Made by a program: the position numbers and the translations under genes. 64,000 bases of DNA from Demequina iriomotensis. Lineage in GTDB: Bacteria > Actinomycetota > Actinomycetes > Actinomycetales > Demequinaceae. Position 1 is the stretch's first letter, and every line of letters begins with the position of its first letter. Of this stretch, positions 46,606 to 55,506 are shown piece after piece. Under the pieces are notes generated by a model. It had not been told where the DNA came from. It was given only the letters and a program-made list of their open reading frames with translations, and made no database searches. The stretch spans positions 434,001 through 498,000 of the forward strand of contig NZ_BBME01000009.1 of assembly GCF_000971395.1 (NCBI RefSeq). Direction: 5' to 3'.

Positions 46606-48461
46606 CGTGCCGCCTCCCGTCGTGCGCGGCGCCCGACGAGCGCCGACGGCGGCTCGGACGGAGCGGAGGGACGATGCGCGAGCAGCGGCGGGGGCGGCGC
46701 GGGATGCGCGCGGGTGGCGCCGGCGTGGGCGGGCTCCGGGACGGGCACGGCCGCCGGGGGCGGATCCCAGGTGCGCGAGGCGGGCGCGGCGTCGCGGACC
46801 GCGAGCCCCGCGGACACCTCGACCGGTCGCGCGATGACCGTCGTGCTCGGCTGCGCGGCCGTGCGCGGGGCGTCCACGTGCGGCGCGTCGCTCGCGCCCC
46901 GGCGCAGCGCGCGGGCCTCGCGGCCGGCGGCGACCAGGAACGCGCCCAGGATCACGGTGTTGGTGAGGTTCCAGGCCGTCGCGAGCGTCGGCACCCGGTT
47001 GTCCCAGTCGCGCCACACGGCGACCACGGAGGTGAGCGCGAGGAACGCGAAGAACAGCACCTGCGGCACGATGAAGTTGAACGGGGACCGCGCGCGTGTG
47101 CTCCCGGTCGCGGTCCAGCCGACGTCGCGGTGGGTGAAGGCGTTGACGAAGGCCTTGACGTAGATCGGGAAGGACACGGTCGACAGCGTGAGCGTCTGCC
47201 ACCGGAACGAGCCGAGCGTGAACCACGCGAGCCCGATCTGCATGAGGTAGAAGCCCGCGTAGAAGAACAGCCACGTGCTCACGGAGATGGACAGCGCCAT
47301 GGGGCGCAGGTCGAAGTAGATCTCGAGCGGCGGGACCAGCAGGAGCAGGAGCGGAGCGATCCCGGTGAGGTAGAAGGTGGCGGTCACGAAGTACTGGATG
47401 CGCTGATCCGCGGTGAGGTTCCTGCGCGGGCTGAGCGGATGGTGGGTGAGCAGGATCTCGAAGCCGCCGGTGGCCCAGCGCAGCTGCTGCTTCGCATAGG
47501 CCTCGACCGTGTCGGGGGCGTCGCCGATCGCGAGCACGGTGGGGATGTAGACCGAGCGCCAGCCGCGCTCGTGCAGCAGCAGCGACGTCCACACGTCCTC
47601 CGACTTCGAGTCGGTGTAGATCCCGCCGATGTCGTCGATGGCGACCCGGCGGAACACGACGTTGGTGCCCACGCAGAAGGCCGCGTTGAAGCGGTTCCGT
47701 CCGGGCTGCACGAACCGGTAGAACACGGCCTGCATGTAGCCCGCGCCCTTGGCGATCGTGGTGTGAAGGTTGCCGTACGTCTGCGGGGTCTGCACGAACG
47801 CCACGTCGTCCTCGATGAAGAACGGCACCGTCTCGAGCAGGAACGTGGGGTCGGGGACGAAGTCGGCGTCGAAGATCGCGAAGAGCTCGCCCTTCGCCAG
47901 GGTGAGCGCGTGGTTGACGTTGCCGGCCTTCTGGCCGCCCGAGCTGAGGCGTCGCACGTAGCGGGCGCCCAGCTCCGTCGCGAGCTCGCGGACCCGGTCG
48001 CTGCGGCCGTCGTCGAGGACCCAGGTGCGATGCCTCCCGTGCATCGCGACGGCCGCCGTGACGGTCCGCCTGATCACGTCGAGGGGCTCGCCGTAGACGG
48101 TGATGAACACGTCCACCGTGACCCGCCGGCCCTCGAGCTGGAACGGCCACGCCGTCGCGTCGCCCGTCGCCGAGCGGCCCAGCAGCTGGGCGCGCGCCTG
48201 GTGGTAGGCGTAGCCGCGCGGGTCGACGGCGCCGGCGAGGATGGTCCACATCGACAGCAGCGCATGGAACACCAGCACGGACTCCGCGCCGATCACCAGC
48301 ACCCACGGGATGACGTCGCCCCGGTTGGCGGGGTTGAGCAGGAACGCGGAGTAGACCAGGATCCCGAGCGTCGCGAGCACGACGAGCAGCGTGAGCACGG
48401 GGGAGTGGCCGGTCGCTCGGTCTCGGGAGACCGGCGTGGGGGCGGCGTCGAGCGATCGCAT
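46602..48461 (-). CDS. Processive GT2 glycan synthase (copy 2)
   Basis: This is a 619-residue GT2 synthase, about 70% alike by eye to copy 1 over the shared core. It has DDG (150-152), DAD (198-200), SED (287-289) and QQLRW (325-329) with flanking helices. Its C-terminal tail is only about 100 residues and lacks the PGY repeats, but it keeps a QPSTTVIARP motif that matches QPSTVVARP near the end of copy 1. The ATG at 48461 has a strong GAGGAG 7 nt upstream. In-frame codons further upstream look non-coding. It is first in the operon with the adaptor and the GH81 glucanase. A LacI-type operator lies upstream at 48672. Confidence 0.88.
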   Translation of the reverse strand: MRSLDAAPTPVSRDRATGHSPVLTLLVVLATLGILVYSAFLLNPANRGDVIPWVLVIGAESVLVFHALLSMWTILAGAVDPRGYAYHQARAQLLGRSATGDATAWPFQLEGRRVTVDVFITVYGEPLDVIRRTVTAAVAMHGRHRTWVLDDGRSDRVRELATELGARYVRRLSSGGQKAGNVNHALTLAKGELFAIFDADFVPDPTFLLETVPFFIEDDVAFVQTPQTYGNLHTTIAKGAGYMQAVFYRFVQPGRNRFNAAFCVGTNVVFRRVAIDDIGGIYTDSKSEDVWTSLLLHERGWRSVYIPTVLAIGDAPDTVEAYAKQQLRWATGGFEILLTHHPLSPRRNLTADQRIQYFVTATFYLTGIAPLLLLLVPPLEIYFDLRPMALSISVSTWLFFYAGFYLMQIGLAWFTLGSFRWQTLTLSTVSFPIYVKAFVNAFTHRDVGWTATGSTRARSPFNFIVPQVLFFAFLALTSVVAVWRDWDNRVPTLATAWNLTNTVILGAFLVAAGREARALRRGASDAPHVDAPRTAAQPSTTVIARPVEVSAGLAVRDAAPASRTWDPPPAAVPVPEPAHAGATRAHPAPPPPLLAHRPSAPSEPPSALVGRRARREAAR

Positions 48462-48777
48462 GATCGGCTCCTCGGGGCACGGGCGACGGATCGCGCGGAT
48501 GCTGGAGGCGGGGATCGACGGCGTCGGCGGTGGCGCTCCGTGGGGGCGCCCTGCTGGTCGGATGACTTCGATGCACGGCCATTGACGCATGGCGACGTGG
48601 GGGCGGTCAAGCGGTTCCGGCGCGGGCCGCCGCGGCACGCGGTGCCGTCGACCTTCGTTCCGCTCTCCTGTTGCAAGCGCTTACATCAGCCGCTACGCTC
48701 GCCCACATTCGGACAATTCAGCTTCACAACGACGTGACCAGGCCACACCGTCGTGGCCCCGAACCAGGGAGATCCCC
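48462..48777. other. 316-bp divergent spacer between glucan operon and amylopullulanase
   Basis: No gene is seen here. It contains the strong promoter/operator described at 48671-48699 for the plus strand and the leader of the minus-strand GT2 operon (Shine-Dalgarno sequence GAGGAG just above 48461). A minus-strand promoter could not be assigned with confidence. Confidence 0.6.
48671..48699 (+). promoter_or_regulatory. Promoter with overlapping LacI-type operator
   Basis: -35 TTGCAA (48671-48676), a 17-nt spacer and -10 TACGCT (48694-48699) form a good sigma-70-like promoter for the amylopullulanase. TGCAAGCGCTTACA (48672-48685) is a near-perfect inverted repeat on top of the -35, so a LacI-family repressor bound there would block it. 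The 5' leader would be about 70 nt. Confidence 0.65.
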
Positions 48778-51700
48778 TTGTCCCAGCACGCCTTGCCGTC
48801 GTCCGCGACGGCGCGCGGCACCGCCGCCCTCACGATCCTCGCGCTCGTCCTGACCGTCGCCGCCCTCGCCGGCGTCGCCGCCCCCTCCGCCGCCGCGGAC
48901 CGCTCGTTCGCGCTCGTCGGCGACCTCCAGTCGGAGCTCGGCTGCCCCGGGGACTGGCAGCCCGAATGCGCCGCGACCGAGCTCGTCGCGACCGGGACGC
49001 CCGACCTCTACGCGGCCGAGCTCGACGTTCCCGCCGGCTCGTTCCAGTACAAGGTCGCGGTGGACGATGCGTGGGACGAGTCCTACGGCCTCGACGGCGG
49101 CTCCGCCAACATCCCGCTCGAGCTCCCCTACCCCGCGACGCTCCGCTTCCTGTTCGACGACGCGGCCAAGCGCGTGGGCCTCGAGGTGCTCTCGATCGGC
49201 GGCGGCTACACGGCGGAGGACGATGCCCTGGTCGCCGATCCCGTGCGGCAGGCCGGCTCCGACGAGCAGTTCTACTTCGTCATGACCGACCGCTTCGCCA
49301 ACGGCGACGCCACGAACGACGAGGGCGGCCTCGCGGGCGACAGCCTCACCACCGGCTTCGACCCGACGGACAAGGGCTTCTACCACGGCGGCGACCTGGC
49401 AGGCCTGGCCGCGAACCTCGACTACATCGAGGGGCTCGGCACCACAGCCATCTGGCTCACGCCGTCCTTCAAGAACCGCCCTGTCCAAGGGACGGGTGCG
49501 GATGCGAGCGCCGGCTATCACGGCTACTGGGTCACCGACTTCACGCAGATCGACCCGCACCTGGGCACCAACGAGGAGCTCGAGGCGCTCATCGCGGACG
49601 CCCACGCGCGCGGCATCGAGGTCTACTTCGACATCATCACCAACCACACCGCGGACGTCATCGACTACGAGGAGGGCGAGTACTCGTACATCGAGCAGGC
49701 CGACCAGCCCTACCTGACCGCGGCCGGCGACCCCTTCGACCCGGCCGACTACGCGGGCACGGGGGACTTCCCCGACCTCGACGCCGCCACGTCGTTCCCC
49801 TACACCCCGGTGGTGGCCGCCGAGGATGCCGACCTCAAGGTCCCGGCCTGGCTCAACGACCCGACGCTCTATCACAACCGCGGCGACTCGACCTGGACGG
49901 GCGAGTCGGTCACCTATGGCGACTTCGTGGGTCTCGACGACCTCATGACCGAGCATCCGACCGTGGTCGAGGGCTTCGTCGACGTCTACGAGGGATGGAT
50001 CGACCTCGGGATCGACGGCTTCCGCATCGACACCGCCAAGCACGTCAACATCGAGTTCTGGGAGCAGTGGAGCGAGGAGGTCCTCGCGTACGCGCAGGCG
50101 CACGGCAAGCCCGACTTCTTCATGTTCGGCGAGGTCTACGACGCGGACCCGGTCAAGCTCGCCCCGTACATCCGCGACACGGACATGAGCTCGGTGCTCG
50201 ACTTCACCTTCCAGTCGTCGGCCGTGAGCTACGCGAGCGGCAACTCCGCCAAGGGGCTGGGCACGTTGTACGCGGGCGACGACCGCTACACCACCCCGGA
50301 CAGCTCCGCGACGGCGCTGCCCACGTTCCTGGGCAACCACGACATGGGCCGTGTCGGCTACTTCATGCGGAACACGGATGCGCCGCTTGATCGGACGATG
50401 CTCGCGAACGAGCTGATGTTCCTCGGCCGCGGCCAGCCGGTGGTCTACTACGGCGACGAGCAGGGCTTCGTGGGGGCCGACCCGGGCAGCGACAAGAGCG
50501 CGCGCCAGTCGCTCTTCGCGTCGCAGGTGCCCGAGTACACCGACCAGGCCCTCCTCACCGGGGAGACCGTCGGCAGCGTCGACCGCTACGACACCGACGC
50601 TCCGGTCTACCAGCAGATCGCCGAGCTCTCCGCGCTGCGCGAGGCCTATCCCGCGCTCCGCACGGGCGCGCAGATCGAGCGCTACGTCGCCGACGGCGCG
50701 GGCGTCTACGCGTTCTCGCGCGTCGACCCGGATGAGCGCGTCGAGCACCTGGTCGCGCTCAACAACACCGGCGTCGACGCGACCGTCGACATCCCGACGC
50801 TCACCTCCGGCGCGACGTTCACCGGCATCCACGGCACGGCGGCCGCCGTGACGGCGGACGATGCCGGGGTCGCCACCGTGACGGTGCCCGCCCTGGGCGC
50901 GGTGGTGCTCCGGGCCGACCGCGAGGTGAGCGCGCCCGCGGCCGCCGCGGAGCTCACGGTGACGACGCCCAGCGCGGGCGCGGGCCTGTCCGGTCAGGTC
51001 GCGGTGAGCGCCCAGGCGGACGGCGCGTGGCGCCAGACCAGCCTCGCGTGGCGCGTGGTCGGCTCCGACGAGTGGCACCCGCTCGGAACCTCGGAGACCC
51101 CGACCCCGAGGGTGTTCCACGACGTCCCCGACCTCGCGGACGGCACGCTCCTCGAGTACCGCGCGGTCTCCGTGGACGCCGCCGGTCAGGTCTCGGCGGC
51201 CTCGACCTACGCCTCGGTCGGGCACTCGGTGTCCCTGGCCGTCGAGGAGCAGCCCGAGGCGACGTACGACACGGTCACGATCGCGGGTGACCTCGACTCC
51301 GAGATCGGCTGCGCGGGCGACTGGGATCCCGCCTGCGAGGCGGCGATGCTCACCGAGGGGCCCGCCGGGATCTGGACCGGCACCTTCGACGTGCCGGCGG
51401 GCGACTGGCAGTACAAGGCCGCGATCGACGGGTCGTGGACCCTCAACTTCGGCGCGAACGGCGTCCAGGACGGCCCGAACATCGGCATCACGCACGGCGG
51501 CGGCGAGATCACCTTCTACTTCGACGCCCGCAGCGGCATCGTGCAGTCGACCGCCGAGGGGCCCATCGTCACCCTGCCCGGGTCCTACCAGAGCGAGCTC
51601 GGCTGCCCGGGCGACTGGGACCCCGGCTGCCTGCTGACCCTCATGGCCGACGGCGACAAGGACGGCGTCTACACGTTCACGACCACGGACATCCCCGCCG

Positions 51701-54627
51701 GGGCGTACGAGCTCAAGGTCGCGCACGGCCTGTCGTGGGACCAGAACTACGGTCAGGACGGCGTTCCCGGCGGCGCGAACATGTCCTTCTCCACCGACGA
51801 CGGCGAGCTGGTGACCTTCAGGTACACGGTCGCGACCCATGTGCTCGACATCGAGGTCGCCAACCCGCCGCTGCCCGGCAGCGGGGAGTCGCGCGCCTAC
51901 TGGATCGACGCGGAGACCCTCGCGTGGCCCGCCGGCCTCGGCGACGGCGACTCCTTCCGCCTCTACGCCTCGTCCGACGCGACGCTCGCTGTCGCGGACG
52001 GCGCCGTCACCGGCGGCGACGGCGTCGACCTGTCCGTGGACCCCGCGGGGCTCTCCGCGGAGCAGCTCGAGCGCTTCCGGGCGCTCGACGGGTACGTCGC
52101 GCTGCACCTCGACGCGTCCCGCTCGGACGTGCAGGAGATGCTGCGCGGGCAGCTCGCGGTCGCGCAGTCCGCGGACGATGCGCTGACCGCCTTCACCGGC
52201 GTCCAGATCGCGGGCGTGCTCGACGACCTCTACGCCGAGGCGGCGGCCGGCACCGGGCTCGGCGCGGTCCACGGCGACGGGGGGCTCGCGCTGAACCTGT
52301 GGGCCCCGACGGCGCAGCAGGCGACGCTGCTCGCCTGGGAGCCGGGCGCGGGCGGCGAACCGACGCGGCATCCGGCGACCCTCGACGGGGCGACGGGTAT
52401 CTGGACCGTCGCGGACGATGCTCTCGACGGCGCCGAGTACCTCTGGGAGCTCGAGGTGTACGCGCCGTCCACCGGAGGGATCGAGACCAACCGGGTCACC
52501 GACCCGTACTCCGTGGCCCTCACGCTCAACTCGGAGCGCTCGGTGGCGATCGACCTCTCCGACCCGGCCTGGCGACCGGCGACGTGGGAGGACACCCCGT
52601 CGCCCGTCGTCGAGCGCGCGGTCGACCAGACCATCTACGAGCTGCACATCCGCGACTTCTCGATCGGCGACGAGTCCGTGCCCGAGGTGGAGCGCGGCAC
52701 CTACCTCGCCTTCACCGAGGACGGTGCCGGGCGAGCGCAGCTGCGCCAGCTCGCGAGGGCGGGCATCACCACGGTGCACCTGCTGCCGTCCTTCGACCTC
52801 GCGACCATCGACGAGGACCGCTCGGCGCAGCTCGAGCCCGACTGCGACCTCGCATCCTTCGCGCCCGACTCCGACGCGCAGCAGGCCTGCGTAATGGCGG
52901 TGGCCGACGAGGACGGCTTCAACTGGGGCTACGACCCGTTCCACTACACGGTGCCGGAGGGCTCGTACGCGGTGGACGCGGACGGCGGCGCGCGCGTCGC
53001 GGAGTTCCGCCAGATGGTGGGCGCGCTCCACGAGGACGGGCTCCAGGTGGTGCTCGACCAGGTGTTCAACCACACCGCGGCGTCGGGCCAGGCGGAGCGG
53101 TCGGTGCTCGACCGGGTGGTGCCGGGGTACTACCAGCGCCTCAGCGCGACGGGCGCGATCGAGACCTCGACGTGCTGCCAGAACGTGGCGACCGAGAACG
53201 CCATGGCCGGCCGGCTCATGGTCGACTCGGTGGTGACGTGGGCCAGGGACTACAAGGTCGACGGGTTCCGCTTCGATCTCATGGGCCACCACTCGCGCGA
53301 GAACATGCTCGACGTCCGCGCGGCGCTCGACGCCCTCACCCTCGAGGACGACGGCGTCGACGGCTCCGCGATCTACCTCTACGGCGAGGGATGGAACTTC
53401 GGCGAGGTGGCGGACGATGCGCTGTTCGACCAGGCGCGCCAGGGCGCCCTGGGCGGCACGGGCATCGGCACCTTCTCGGACCGTCTGCGCGACGCCGTGC
53501 ACGGCGGCAGCCCGGTCGACGGCTCGTCGACGTTCCAGCAGGGCTTCGGCACGGGGCTCGGGACCGACCACAACGGCGCTCCCATCAACGGGACGGACGA
53601 GGCGGCGCTCGCGGACCTCGCTCACCAGACGGACCTGGTGAAGCTGGGGCTCGCGGGCAACCTCCGCGACTACGAGCTCACCGCCTCGACGGGCGAGGTG
53701 CTCCGCGGCGACGAGCTCGACTACCGGGGCTCGCCCGCCGGCTACGCCGACGAGCCCGACGAGGTGATCACCTACGTCGACGCCCACGACAACGAGACGC
53801 TGTTCGACCTCGGGGTGTTCAAGCTCCCGACCGACACGTCGATGGCGGATCGGGTGCGCATGAACACCCTCTCGCTTGCGACCACCGCCTATGCGCAGAC
53901 GCCGTCGTTCTGGCATGCCGGCACGGAGCTGCTGCGTTCGAAGTCGCTCGACCGCAACAGCTACAACTCGGGCGACTGGTTCAACCGGATCGACTGGACG
54001 GGCCAGGAGTCGACCTTCGGCTCGGGCCTGCCCCCGGCCGCCGACAACTCCTCGAAGTGGGAGGTCATGGCGCCGCTGCTCGCGGACGCGTCCCTCACGC
54101 CGGGCGCCGACGCCATCGCGACGGCTGAGGCCGCCGCGCTCGACCTCCTCGAGGTCCGCACCGAGGTGCCGCTGCTGCGTCTGGGGTCAGCCGAGCTGAT
54201 CGAGGAGAAGGTGACCTTCCCCGGATCGGGGCCCGAGGCGACGCCCGGGCTCGTGGTCATGCTCATCGACGACCTCGTGGGCGAGGACGTCGACCCGAGG
54301 CTCGCGGGTGCGCTCGTGGTGTTCAACGCCTCGCCCGCCGCGATCACGGAGACGCTGCCCGAACTCGAGGGCCGAAAGTTCGGCCTGACACCCGCGCTCG
54401 CGAAGGGCTCCGACCCGGTGGTGAGGACCACCCGTTTCACCGCGAAGACCGGCACCGTGACCATCCCCGCGCGCACCGTCGCGGTCCTGGTCGAGGGCCA
54501 GTCGAAGGGCGGCGGCAAGGGCAACGGCTCGGGCCATGGCAAGGGCCACGGTCATGACCACGGCAAGGGTCACGGTCACGGAGGCCGTGCCGACGTGCAC
54601 GGTGCGGGGAAGCCGGGACTCCGCTAG
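48778..54627 (+). CDS. Secreted amylopullulanase: X25 + GH13 amylase + two X25 + type I pullulanase
   Basis: This is a 1949-residue secreted enzyme. The TTG start at 48778 has AGGGAG upstream and leads straight into a signal peptide ending AAPSAAA (about residue 39). Domains in order: X25 module (about 41-140); GH13 alpha-amylase (about 160-615; Asp418 in GFRID, Glu452 in FMFGEVYD, Asp522 in GNHDMGR); X25 modules two and three (about 835-1028; SEIGCAGDWDPAC, SELGCPGDWDPGC); pullulanase N-terminal and CBM48 regions (about 1040-1270); GH13 type I pullulanase (about 1281-1750; Asp1500 in GFRFD, Glu1537 in YGEGW, Asp1671 in AHDNE). The last 40 residues are Gly/His/Lys-rich. It would cut both alpha-1,4 and alpha-1,6 links of starch or pullulan outside the cell. 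All catalytic residues are intact. Confidence 0.93.
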   Translation: MSQHALPSSATARGTAALTILALVLTVAALAGVAAPSAAADRSFALVGDLQSELGCPGDWQPECAATELVATGTPDLYAAELDVPAGSFQYKVAVDDAWDESYGLDGGSANIPLELPYPATLRFLFDDAAKRVGLEVLSIGGGYTAEDDALVADPVRQAGSDEQFYFVMTDRFANGDATNDEGGLAGDSLTTGFDPTDKGFYHGGDLAGLAANLDYIEGLGTTAIWLTPSFKNRPVQGTGADASAGYHGYWVTDFTQIDPHLGTNEELEALIADAHARGIEVYFDIITNHTADVIDYEEGEYSYIEQADQPYLTAAGDPFDPADYAGTGDFPDLDAATSFPYTPVVAAEDADLKVPAWLNDPTLYHNRGDSTWTGESVTYGDFVGLDDLMTEHPTVVEGFVDVYEGWIDLGIDGFRIDTAKHVNIEFWEQWSEEVLAYAQAHGKPDFFMFGEVYDADPVKLAPYIRDTDMSSVLDFTFQSSAVSYASGNSAKGLGTLYAGDDRYTTPDSSATALPTFLGNHDMGRVGYFMRNTDAPLDRTMLANELMFLGRGQPVVYYGDEQGFVGADPGSDKSARQSLFASQVPEYTDQALLTGETVGSVDRYDTDAPVYQQIAELSALREAYPALRTGAQIERYVADGAGVYAFSRVDPDERVEHLVALNNTGVDATVDIPTLTSGATFTGIHGTAAAVTADDAGVATVTVPALGAVVLRADREVSAPAAAAELTVTTPSAGAGLSGQVAVSAQADGAWRQTSLAWRVVGSDEWHPLGTSETPTPRVFHDVPDLADGTLLEYRAVSVDAAGQVSAASTYASVGHSVSLAVEEQPEATYDTVTIAGDLDSEIGCAGDWDPACEAAMLTEGPAGIWTGTFDVPAGDWQYKAAIDGSWTLNFGANGVQDGPNIGITHGGGEITFYFDARSGIVQSTAEGPIVTLPGSYQSELGCPGDWDPGCLLTLMADGDKDGVYTFTTTDIPAGAYELKVAHGLSWDQNYGQDGVPGGANMSFSTDDGELVTFRYTVATHVLDIEVANPPLPGSGESRAYWIDAETLAWPAGLGDGDSFRLYASSDATLAVADGAVTGGDGVDLSVDPAGLSAEQLERFRALDGYVALHLDASRSDVQEMLRGQLAVAQSADDALTAFTGVQIAGVLDDLYAEAAAGTGLGAVHGDGGLALNLWAPTAQQATLLAWEPGAGGEPTRHPATLDGATGIWTVADDALDGAEYLWELEVYAPSTGGIETNRVTDPYSVALTLNSERSVAIDLSDPAWRPATWEDTPSPVVERAVDQTIYELHIRDFSIGDESVPEVERGTYLAFTEDGAGRAQLRQLARAGITTVHLLPSFDLATIDEDRSAQLEPDCDLASFAPDSDAQQACVMAVADEDGFNWGYDPFHYTVPEGSYAVDADGGARVAEFRQMVGALHEDGLQVVLDQVFNHTAASGQAERSVLDRVVPGYYQRLSATGAIETSTCCQNVATENAMAGRLMVDSVVTWARDYKVDGFRFDLMGHHSRENMLDVRAALDALTLEDDGVDGSAIYLYGEGWNFGEVADDALFDQARQGALGGTGIGTFSDRLRDAVHGGSPVDGSSTFQQGFGTGLGTDHNGAPINGTDEAALADLAHQTDLVKLGLAGNLRDYELTASTGEVLRGDELDYRGSPAGYADEPDEVITYVDAHDNETLFDLGVFKLPTDTSMADRVRMNTLSLATTAYAQTPSFWHAGTELLRSKSLDRNSYNSGDWFNRIDWTGQESTFGSGLPPAADNSSKWEVMAPLLADASLTPGADAIATAEAAALDLLEVRTEVPLLRLGSAELIEEKVTFPGSGPEATPGLVVMLIDDLVGEDVDPRLAGALVVFNASPAAITETLPELEGRKFGLTPALAKGSDPVVRTTRFTAKTGTVTIPARTVAVLVEGQSKGGGKGNGSGHGKGHGHDHGKGHGHGGRADVHGAGKPGLR

Positions 54628-54636
54628 GACGTGCGA

Positions 54637-54670
54637 GGCGCCCCGGGGGAGTGTCCGCTCCCGGGGCGCC
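54637..54670 (+). terminator. Terminator after the amylopullulanase gene
   Basis: GGCGCCCCGGGGGAG and CTCCCGGGGCGCC pair over 13 bp with a two-base bulge and a TGTCCG loop. It lies 10 nt after the stop at 54627 and 100 bp before the cysH stop on the other strand. Confidence 0.75.
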
Positions 54671-54771
54671 CCGTGCATCGTCCTCCGCCGTGCGTCGCGC
54701 GAGGTGCGGGGTGCCCGATCGAGGCGATTCCGCGCATCGAGCACCTTGCAGGGCGCTCGGGAGCGGCGGCG

Positions 54772-55506
54772 TCAGCCGACGTGGATGCCGCACTCCGTCT
54801 TGCCCTGGCCCGCCCAGCGACCTGAGCGCGGGTCCTCTCCGGGGGCCACCGGCTTGGTGCAGGGGAGGCAGCCGATGCTCGGGTAGCCCTGCGCGACCAG
54901 CGGGTTGCGCGGGAGACCGTGGGCCTCCTGGTAGGCCTCGACCGCCGCATCGTCCCAGAGGGCGAGCGGGTTGATCTTCACGAGGCCGTGCTTCGCGTCC
55001 CACGACACGACGGGCATCTCCGAACGCGTGAGGGCGTCGACGCGGCGCGCGCCGGTCACCCAGGCGGAGTAGCCGCCGAGCGCCTTCTTGAGCGGGTCGA
55101 CCTTGCGCATCTGGCAGCACAGCCCTGGGTCGCGCGCGAACAGGTCCTTGCCGTAGGCGGCGTCCTGCTGCTCGACGGTCAGCTCGGGCTCGACGTTCAC
55201 GATGGTGATGGGGAACGCCGCGGCCGCCGCGTCGCGCGTGAGCAGCGTCTCGGCGAAGTGGTAGCCCGTCTCGAGGAACAGCACGTGGACGCCCTCGAGG
55301 CGCGTGCCGAACATGTGCGGCAGGATCGTGTCCTGCATCGACGCCGCGATCGCGAGGTCGTGGCCGAACGTCGCGACCGCCCACTCCGCGATGTGGGAGG
55401 CGCTCGCGGTCAGCAGGCGCTCGTTGACCTCCGCGCACGTCTCCGCGTTCCACTCGGTGGGGTTGAGCAGGGTCAGCGACACGGCTCCCAACCCGGGTAG
55501 CATCAT
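54772..55506 (-). CDS. cysH: Assimilatory APS reductase (phosphoadenylyl/adenylyl-sulfate reductase family)
   Basis: This is a 244-residue CysH. The cysteine pairs CCQMRKVDPL and GCLPCTKPV that bind a [4Fe-4S] cluster are present. They mark the adenylyl-sulfate (APS) form rather than the E. coli PAPS form. The catalytic cysteine is in KTECGIHVG at the C-terminus. It reduces activated sulfate to sulfite with thioredoxin. The ATG overlaps the sulfite reductase stop by 4 nt, so the two consecutive reduction steps are co-translated. Confidence 0.94.
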   Translation of the reverse strand: MMLPGLGAVSLTLLNPTEWNAETCAEVNERLLTASASHIAEWAVATFGHDLAIAASMQDTILPHMFGTRLEGVHVLFLETGYHFAETLLTRDAAAAAFPITIVNVEPELTVEQQDAAYGKDLFARDPGLCCQMRKVDPLKKALGGYSAWVTGARRVDALTRSEMPVVSWDAKHGLVKINPLALWDDAAVEAYQEAHGLPRNPLVAQGYPSIGCLPCTKPVAPGEDPRSGRWAGQGKTECGIHVG

